This document shows positions 58,616-64,000 of a DNA stretch of 64,000 nucleotides, one piece after another. Position 1 is the stretch's first letter; each line of letters starts with the position of its first letter. The notes under the pieces are model-generated. The model did not search any database and was not told where the DNA came from. It was given only the letters and a program-made list of their open reading frames with translations. Source of the stretch: Rhizobium indicum (lineage in GTDB: Bacteria; Pseudomonadota; Alphaproteobacteria; Rhizobiales; Rhizobiaceae); the NCBI RefSeq assembly GCF_005862305.2, contig NZ_CP054021.1, positions 62,001-126,000 of the forward strand, given 5' to 3'. The translations under genes were made by a program, and so were the position numbers.

Positions 58616-60913
58616 TTATTTGGCGGCTCTGCTTCGCAGCGCGCGGCGAAGCTGCGCCTGCAAGGCGCGAGCGGCGATTTGCCCGTGGCGCCAGCTTCCG
58701 GAGCGGATGAAGGAGGGGATCTGCATGGCCGGCATCGGCCGGGCGAGCGCGAAGCCCTGCAGCGTGTCACAGTCGAGTTCTTCGAGAATGCGGATATGCT
58801 CCGCCGTCTCGACGCCTTCGGCGATGACGAGAATGTTCAGCGAGCGGCCGATATCGATGATCGAGCCGACCAGTTTGCGCTGCTCGGCCGATTGCGGCAG
58901 CATGCGGATCAGCTCGCGGTCGATCTTCAGCGTCTTCGGGCTCAGGCGCAGCAGGCTGACGATCGAGGCATGGCCGGTGCCGAAATCGTCGATCTGGATG
59001 TCGATGCCGAGCTTGCGCAGCTTTTTCAGGTTGGCGGCCACCGCCTCGTCGCAATCGTCGAGCGAGATCGATTCCAGCAGCTCGAAGGAGAAGGTGCCGG
59101 GCTCGATCTTCAAGGCGCGCAGCTTCTTGCCCAGATCGGGATCGGCGAGCCGCCTGGCGGAGACGTTGACCGATATCTTCGGGATCGGCAGCCCGTCCTT
59201 CAGCCACACCTTCCGGTCGGCAATGGCGCGCTCCAGGATCAGCGCGTCGATGGTCGATACGACGTCGAGATCCTCTGCGATGTCGAGGAAGCGGTCGGGC
59301 GTCAGCAGCCCGTGCACCGGGTGCTGCCAGCGGGCAAGTGTTTCGACGCCTGCGACATCGAGCGTGCGGGCATCGAACTGCAACTGATAGAAGGGCACGA
59401 ATTCATTGCGTTCGAGGCCGATCAGGATCTCGTCGGCAAGGTGCTTGGCGGAGATGATGTCGCGGCGGGCAGCGGCTGAGAAGAACTCGAAGCGGTTGCG
59501 GCCCAGGCCCTTGGCACGATAAAGGGCGATATCGGCGTCGAGGAGCATCTGCTTGGCGTCGAGCTTCGGTCCGCTGTCGATGGCGATGCCGATGCTGGCG
59601 CCGAAACGGCAATCGTGCCCCTCATATCTGACGGGTTTGCGCAATTCGCGGATGACACGTTCGGCAAGGCTGGCGATCTTCTTCGATGCGGGATCGATAA
59701 TGCAAAGGATGACGAATTCGTCGCCGCCGATGCGGGCCACGAAATCGACGGCGCGGACGGACGTTCTCAGCACGCTTGCGGCATGCTGCAGCATGGCGTC
59801 GCCGGCCCGGTGGCCGAGCGTGTCGTTGATCTGCTTGAAGCGGTCGAGATCGATATGCAGGATCGCCAGCGCCAGGCCCTTGGCCCGGCATTCGGCCGCA
59901 CGCTCGTCCAGCATCTTGTCGAGATAGCGGCGGTTCGGCAGGCCGGTGAGGTAATCGTGCAGCGCCAGGTGCTCGATGCTCTCCTTGGCGGCTTCGAGCT
60001 CCCGGTTGCGCGCCTCGGCCAGATCCTTGGCGCGGCGCAGCTCGTTGCGCAGCGCGACTTCTTCGGTGACGTCCCAGTTGGCGCCGATCAGCTTGCGGTG
60101 GCCGTTGCCGTCGATGAAGAAGGCCGAGCGGGCGCGGATGACGCGTTCGGCGCCGTCGCCGCGGATGATGCGGTATTCCTGCTGGAAATCACTGCCGCTT
60201 TCGACGCTGCGGTCGGACAAGCCAAGCACGCGCTCGCGGTCGTCGGGATGCAGGCTTTTCGCCCAGACGTCGCCGCCGATCTGACGCGAGGCGCCCTGCA
60301 GCCCGTAAATGGCGATGAGGCGGTCGTCCCATTCGACGGTATCATGCTCGATATCGGCTTCGAAGACGCCGATGCGGGAAACCTCCAGCGCCAGATCGAG
60401 CCGGCGCGACAAACGCGACAGCGTCTCCTCGGCTTCCTTGCGGGCGGTGATATCCGTATCCGTGCCGATGATGCGCGTCGGCACGCCGTCTTCGTCCCAT
60501 TCGACGCAGGCGCCGCGACACTCGATCCACACCCAGTGGCCGTCCTTGTGGCGCTCGCGATATTCGAAGACCTGGTAATTTGGATCGCCGGCGTTCTGCC
60601 GGTCGATTGCATGGACGACGAAATCGCGATCGTCGGGATGAACGAGCTGCAGCCAGGCCTCGTAATCGCCGTCGGCTTCCTCGTCGGGGGCCATGCCGCG
60701 GATGGTTTTCCACGTCGGCGAGTAATATTTCCGGTCGAGACGGTAGTTGTGATCCCATACGCCGAGGCCAGAGCCGACGAGCGCATAATTCCAGCGGCTC
60801 TCCCGCTCGGTGAGGTCGGAATCGTCGGTTGTCCCATTGCCAATGCCTGCCTCAACCGCTGCGGCATCGCCATGCGGATCACCGGCCTCTGTATGGGCTT
60901 TCTTCACGGGCAT
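58616..60913 (-). CDS. PAS-GGDEF-EAL c-di-GMP signalling protein
   Basis: This 765-residue protein has PAS/PAC domains in its first 300 residues (FEYRERHKDGHWVWIECRG, RIIGTDTDITARK). A GGDEF domain with intact RIGGDEFVIL and an I-site (RAVD five residues ahead of GGDEF) follows. The EAL domain has its first motif as ETL (VETLARWQHP), and SVNVSARRL, IDDFGTGHAS and AEGVET are intact. Both synthesis and breakdown of c-di-GMP are therefore possible. No membrane segment is seen, so it is likely cytoplasmic, with a soluble or redox cue. Confidence 0.94.
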   Translation of the reverse strand: MPVKKAHTEAGDPHGDAAAVEAGIGNGTTDDSDLTERESRWNYALVGSGLGVWDHNYRLDRKYYSPTWKTIRGMAPDEEADGDYEAWLQLVHPDDRDFVVHAIDRQNAGDPNYQVFEYRERHKDGHWVWIECRGACVEWDEDGVPTRIIGTDTDITARKEAEETLSRLSRRLDLALEVSRIGVFEADIEHDTVEWDDRLIAIYGLQGASRQIGGDVWAKSLHPDDRERVLGLSDRSVESGSDFQQEYRIIRGDGAERVIRARSAFFIDGNGHRKLIGANWDVTEEVALRNELRRAKDLAEARNRELEAAKESIEHLALHDYLTGLPNRRYLDKMLDERAAECRAKGLALAILHIDLDRFKQINDTLGHRAGDAMLQHAASVLRTSVRAVDFVARIGGDEFVILCIIDPASKKIASLAERVIRELRKPVRYEGHDCRFGASIGIAIDSGPKLDAKQMLLDADIALYRAKGLGRNRFEFFSAAARRDIISAKHLADEILIGLERNEFVPFYQLQFDARTLDVAGVETLARWQHPVHGLLTPDRFLDIAEDLDVVSTIDALILERAIADRKVWLKDGLPIPKISVNVSARRLADPDLGKKLRALKIEPGTFSFELLESISLDDCDEAVAANLKKLRKLGIDIQIDDFGTGHASIVSLLRLSPKTLKIDRELIRMLPQSAEQRKLVGSIIDIGRSLNILVIAEGVETAEHIRILEELDCDTLQGFALARPMPAMQIPSFIRSGSWRHGQIAARALQAQLRRALRSRAAK

Positions 60914-61009
60914 TCTCGCTTATGTCACCTCGGCGCAGTCTGCTGTCATTCCATTAAGAAAGACTTAGAAAGCACCTGCTCAACAAGCGAGGCGGCGTCT
61001 TTTCCGCAA

Positions 61010-61564
61010 TCAGGCGGAGAGCCGGCCGAGGAACTGGGCAAAGACCATGGTGCCTTCGGGCCAGGGGCCGTGACCGGAATCGGCGTTGATGTGGCCGGCC
61101 TCGCCGGCATCGACGAGGAAGGAGCCCCAGCTGCTGGCGACATCGTCGGCATGCTCGTAGGTGCCGAACGGATCGTTGCGGCTGGCCACCGTGATCGACG
61201 GGAAGGGCAGCGGATCGCGCGGATAGGGGCCGAAGGTCATCAGGTGCTTCGGGCGGATGTCGGGATTGGCGACATCGGGCGGGGCGACGAGGAAAGCGCC
61301 CGCCACTCGGTTGCGGAAATGCGGGATGGCATGGATCACGGAGGGCACGCCCAGCGAATGGGCGACGAGGACGACCGGACGGGTCGAGGCGTTCACTTCC
61401 TCGGCGATGCGGGCGATCCAGTCCTCGCGGACCGGCTTCGTCCATTCGGCCTGTTCGACACGCCGCGCCGTGCTGAGCTTTGCCTCCCAGCGGCTCTGCC
61501 AGTGGCTCGGGCCGGAATTGGTGTAACCGGGGATGATGAGGATATCTGCGTCTGAGGCTTTCAT
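61010..61564 (-). CDS. RBBP9/YdeN-family alpha/beta hydrolase
   Basis: This 184-residue protein starts DILIIPGYTNSGPSHWQSRWE, the hallmark of the RBBP9/YdeN family. The nucleophile is in LVAHSLGVPSV, the acid in ASRNDPFGTYEHA and the His in AGHINADSGHGPW. Small serine hydrolases of this type have unknown substrates. The ATG at 61564 is used; the frame to 61594 adds ten unrelated residues. Confidence 0.9.
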   Translation of the reverse strand: MKASDADILIIPGYTNSGPSHWQSRWEAKLSTARRVEQAEWTKPVREDWIARIAEEVNASTRPVVLVAHSLGVPSVIHAIPHFRNRVAGAFLVAPPDVANPDIRPKHLMTFGPYPRDPLPFPSITVASRNDPFGTYEHADDVASSWGSFLVDAGEAGHINADSGHGPWPEGTMVFAQFLGRLSA

Positions 61565-61740
61565 GATGCCGCCGATGTGAGAAAGCTGGTCCAAGATGTC
61601 AAGAGGGGGATGTCAAGGGAGGGAGCGACACGGGCCCTGAAAGTTGCTATATTCCTCCAGTGCCGGTTGCGGAATTCGTATCGGCTTGCCCGCCGATGCT
61701 GTCCGCCGCCGATCAGGTCTCGGCTGAGGAGGAGAAAGCC

Positions 61741-62547
61741 ATGGCGGCATTTCACGTCATGACGGGTGCAAGCGAAAGCTTAGCGCGGCCCGTCGTCAAT
61801 CGCATCGGTATCGCCGACGTCTTCGACGCGCTGAAGCGCGGATACGACGATTTCATGGAGAAACCGTCCCACTATGTGTTCCTGTGCCTGATGTACCCGA
61901 TCGCCGGCGTTTTCCTGACGCTGTGGACCTCGGGCGCCAACCTTTTGCCGATGGTCTTTCCGCTGATGGCGGGTTTCGTGCTGATCGGCCCGATCGCAGC
62001 GATTGGCCTCTACGAGATCAGCCGCCGGCGCGAGGCCGGCCTCGACACCTCATGGAAGCATGCACTCGAGGTGCGACATTCGCCGGCGCTGCCAGCGATC
62101 GTGGTGGTCGGGCTCATGCTCTGCGGCCTCTTCGTCGTCTGGCTGGTGACGGCACAGACGCTCTACAGCAATTTGCTCGGCGAGGTCTTTCCGCGCAGCA
62201 TGGCGGATTTCTTCCGCCAGGTCTTCGGCACGTCAGAGGGCATGCAGCTGATCATCTGGGGCAATCTGATCGGCTTCGTCTTTGCGCTCGTCGTGCTGGC
62301 GATGACGGTCATCACCTTTCCGCTGCTGCTCGACCGCGATGTCGGGGCAGTCGCTGCCGTCACGGCGTCGATCCGCGCGCTGGTTCTCAATCCGGTGCCG
62401 GTGCTGCTCTGGGGCCTGATCGTCGCCGCGTTGCTCGTCATCGGCACGATCCCGGTCTTTGCCGGGCTTGCGCTGGTTATCCCGATCCTCGGCCATGCGA
62501 CCTGGCATCTCTATCGCAAGCTGATTGCGCGGGAAGTCACAGCATAA
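61741..62547 (+). CDS. DUF2189 integral membrane protein
   Basis: This 268-residue protein has about six transmembrane segments and the typical DUF2189 start (IADVFDALKRGYDDFMEKPSHYVFLCLMYPIAG). The ATG at 61741 follows a strong GGAGGAG ribosome site; the longer frame to 61660 has none. The function is unknown. It is followed by the iron permease homologue. Confidence 0.9.
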   Translation: MAAFHVMTGASESLARPVVNRIGIADVFDALKRGYDDFMEKPSHYVFLCLMYPIAGVFLTLWTSGANLLPMVFPLMAGFVLIGPIAAIGLYEISRRREAGLDTSWKHALEVRHSPALPAIVVVGLMLCGLFVVWLVTAQTLYSNLLGEVFPRSMADFFRQVFGTSEGMQLIIWGNLIGFVFALVVLAMTVITFPLLLDRDVGAVAAVTASIRALVLNPVPVLLWGLIVAALLVIGTIPVFAGLALVIPILGHATWHLYRKLIAREVTA

Positions 62548-62640
62548 CCACGGCCCTGCCTGCGGGGAATCCCGGAGATCCCTCAGGAAATCTCGGATCC
62601 CTGGGGGAACCTCGATCCTGCCTCGGAGTTTGTTTTGCCG

Positions 62641-62671
62641 AGAGCATGATGTCTCGTCGACATCATGCTCC
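62641..62671. repeat. Short Rhizobium palindrome
   Basis: GAGCATGATGTC / GACATCATGCTC with a five-base loop (62642-62670). It is a further copy of the element type seen at 19954 and 35082, lying between the DUF2189 gene and the iron permease gene. Confidence 0.75.
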
Positions 62672-62703
62672 GGAGACGTCGAGGGAGGATTCCAGAGGTG
62701 ACG

Positions 62704-63171
62704 ATGAAGCATCTGTTCGCCCGCTTCGCAACAAAGGTATCAGAATGGGCGGGAAAACCCGTCATCTTCATCCTGGCACTGATCGCCGTCGTCATCTGGG
62801 CGGCACTCGGCCCCCTGTTCGATTATTCGGAAACCTGGCAGCTGGTCATCAATACCGGCACGACGATCGTCACTTTCCTGATGGTCTTCGTGCTGCAGAA
62901 CGCCCAGACACGCGACACGCGGGCGATCCAGGCCAAGCTCAACGAAATCATCCTGACCAGCCATGCCGAAAACCGTTTCATCGGCATCGAGAATCTCGAC
63001 GAGGAGGAGCTGAAACGTCTCGACGAGCTGGTCGCCAAGGCGGCAAAGGGCAGGGGCGAGACGGAGGCTTGCAGGACATCGGAACCAACCGAAGCAGCAA
63101 ATGCGACACCGTCGAAAAAGGCGGAGGCGCGCAACCGACGGGTTTCAGCCAAGCCGGTGAAGCAGAGGTAG
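62704..63171 (+). CDS. Low-affinity iron permease family protein
   Basis: This 155-residue protein has two transmembrane segments (PVIFILALIAVVIWAALGPLF and LVINTGTTIVTFLMVFVLQNAQ). The family motif QNAQTRDTRAIQAKLNE follows, then a charged, Lys/Glu-rich cytoplasmic tail. The ATG at 62704 is used. The relation to yeast-type low-affinity iron uptake is by family only. Confidence 0.87.
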   Translation: MKHLFARFATKVSEWAGKPVIFILALIAVVIWAALGPLFDYSETWQLVINTGTTIVTFLMVFVLQNAQTRDTRAIQAKLNEIILTSHAENRFIGIENLDEEELKRLDELVAKAAKGRGETEACRTSEPTEAANATPSKKAEARNRRVSAKPVKQR

Positions 63172-63398
63172 AGATCGGTCGACTATTTTTATTGGGCTTA
63201 CCGACTGCCTGAGATCACAGTGCGGACATATTCTCCTTCTTGCTCTCCTGAGCTTGGGCATGTCCCCGGCAAGGAGAAGGGGGGCCGAACAAAGGAAATC
63301 CCGTGTCGCCGGGTCACGGGAGTCCTCACAGTATCGAAGTTTGGTTCTTGGGCAGGCGGCGTCATGAGATCACGATGCCGGCTACCATCGCAGCTGGA

Positions 63399-63818
63399 CT
63401 ATTCGACAACGGTGATATTCAGCACACCTTCATCGACATGGCCGTTTTTATCGGACGTGCGAACAACAATTCTGTCCTTGCCGACAAAGCCCTTGTCAGA
63501 CGTGTAGTACCCTACCGTGGCAAGCACCTTCGTACCATTGCACTTCTTATAATCGCCCTTGCCATTGGGGAATGCGAGTTCGCGCAGGCTCTCCACCTTG
63601 CCATGCTTCGGGGCCTCGCGGATGCGGACCTCTGGTACTACTTTCGCGCTGCAGTCAGGATTGAGGCTGAAGGCGACACCAAGCTTGGTGCGCTCACCGC
63701 TTGCCGCGGTGACATTTTTTTGATGACGCGACAATCCATCCGGACCGGTCGTCGTGCAACTCGTCAACGCTGCACTGACGCACATCGTGGCAACCGACAG
63801 AATAAATGCTTTCTTCAC
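63399..63818 (-). CDS. Putative lipoprotein with Ig-like mature domain
   Basis: This protein of about 139 residues starts at GTG 63818 with AGAGG upstream; an ATG six codons earlier (63836) is an alternative. The signal peptide ends in AALTSC, giving a lipoprotein. The mature part is beta-rich with two Cys (NPDCSAK, YKKCNGT) and ends in VDEGVLNITVV, suggesting an Ig-like or cadherin-like fold. The function is unknown. Confidence 0.75.
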   Translation of the reverse strand: MKKAFILSVATMCVSAALTSCTTTGPDGLSRHQKNVTAASGERTKLGVAFSLNPDCSAKVVPEVRIREAPKHGKVESLRELAFPNGKGDYKKCNGTKVLATVGYYTSDKGFVGKDRIVVRTSDKNGHVDEGVLNITVVE

Positions 63819-63864
63819 TAGAACCTCTGTTGTCATTGTTGATCTCGTATTTTGGGCGCAGGCG

Positions 63865-64000
63865 TCACTGCGTCAGCGGCTGAATCTGGTCATAGCGAAT
63901 CGTGAACTCGTCGGACAAGGCCTCATCGCTCCCGCATCGCTTCCGATACGATCTCGGCCAACGGCGAATAGAGTTAATCAAGGATACGCCGGCTGCCGGT
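63865..64000 (-). CDS. 3' end of a gene cut by the right edge
   Basis: An open frame of 44 codons runs from the right edge to a TGA at 63865-63867, ending in DQIQPLTQ. It precedes the lipoprotein gene in the same direction by about 45 bp. Codon use is typical of the window. No family can be named from so little sequence. Confidence 0.45.
   Translation of the reverse strand, partial: PAAGVSLINSIRRWPRSYRKRCGSDEALSDEFTIRYDQIQPLTQ

Noticed and set aside
59615..61555. Plus-strand ORF of 646 codons
   Set aside because: It is antisense to the GGDEF-EAL gene and the hydrolase gene, both of which have complete domain signatures.

Overview
The window is a piece of high-GC alphaproteobacterial chromosome, almost certainly Rhizobium (R. 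leguminosarum / R. etli group) or a close relative. The case rests on the protein set (CckA, a DksA with a decayed zinc finger, PurS/PurQ/PurL, low-GC-free intergenic DNA) and on several families of short palindromic intergenic repeats that I recognise from Rhizobium genomes. No rRNA, tRNA, CRISPR array, transposase or prophage was seen. Most of it is core chromosome with a few accessory genes dropped in.

Layout. 1-4710 (minus): a giant membrane-anchored coiled-coil protein, cut by the left edge, with twelve in-phase copies of a 132-bp (44-residue, 4 x 11) repeat. Its promoter region is shared with a divergent HPt phosphotransfer gene and carries CtrA-type sites. 5.8-9.5 kb: a 2Fe-2S ferredoxin, a candidate small RNA, a DUF922 protein, the folP-folB-folK folate operon and a secreted protein. 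9.7-13 kb: a YcjX/YcjF-like pair and a SixA-like phosphatase. 13.2-18.8 kb: dksA, a DUF1062 protein, a frameshifted FliO-family gene and the cell-cycle kinase cckA. 19-25 kb: psuK-psuG (pseudouridine breakdown), recA with its SOS operator, and alaS. 25-29.5 kb: an amino-acid exporter, an AraC/GyrI regulator, a GST, a GNAT enzyme and icd. 30-36.7 kb: a FUSC transporter, trmJ, murI, an MFS protein and a HerA-like ATPase. 37-41.4 kb: rpsD with a structured leader, glsA, ttcA and two tandem inositol-monophosphatase-family genes. 41.4-45.5 kb: a GNAT, a BAAT-like hydrolase and two tandem Bcr/CflA-type exporters.

45.5-58.4 kb is a core purine / iron-sulfur neighbourhood (grxD, bolA, purL, purQ, purS, purC) interrupted by accessory genes: an aconitase-X enzyme, a PagL-like lipid A deacylase, a MocR regulator with a divergent DUF1127 gene, and a KptA/Tpt1 RNA 2'-phosphotransferase placed between purS and purQ and translationally coupled to purQ. 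58.6-64 kb: a PAS-GGDEF-EAL protein, an RBBP9-like hydrolase, a DUF2189 membrane protein, a low-affinity iron permease homologue, a small lipoprotein, and the 3' end of one more gene at the right edge.

Several parts touch cell-cycle or second-messenger control: cckA, the HPt gene with CtrA-type sites, dksA and the c-di-GMP enzyme. Where I trimmed a start codon, the choice rests on a visible ribosome binding site or on the usual N-terminus of the family. All family names come from reading motifs, not from searches.
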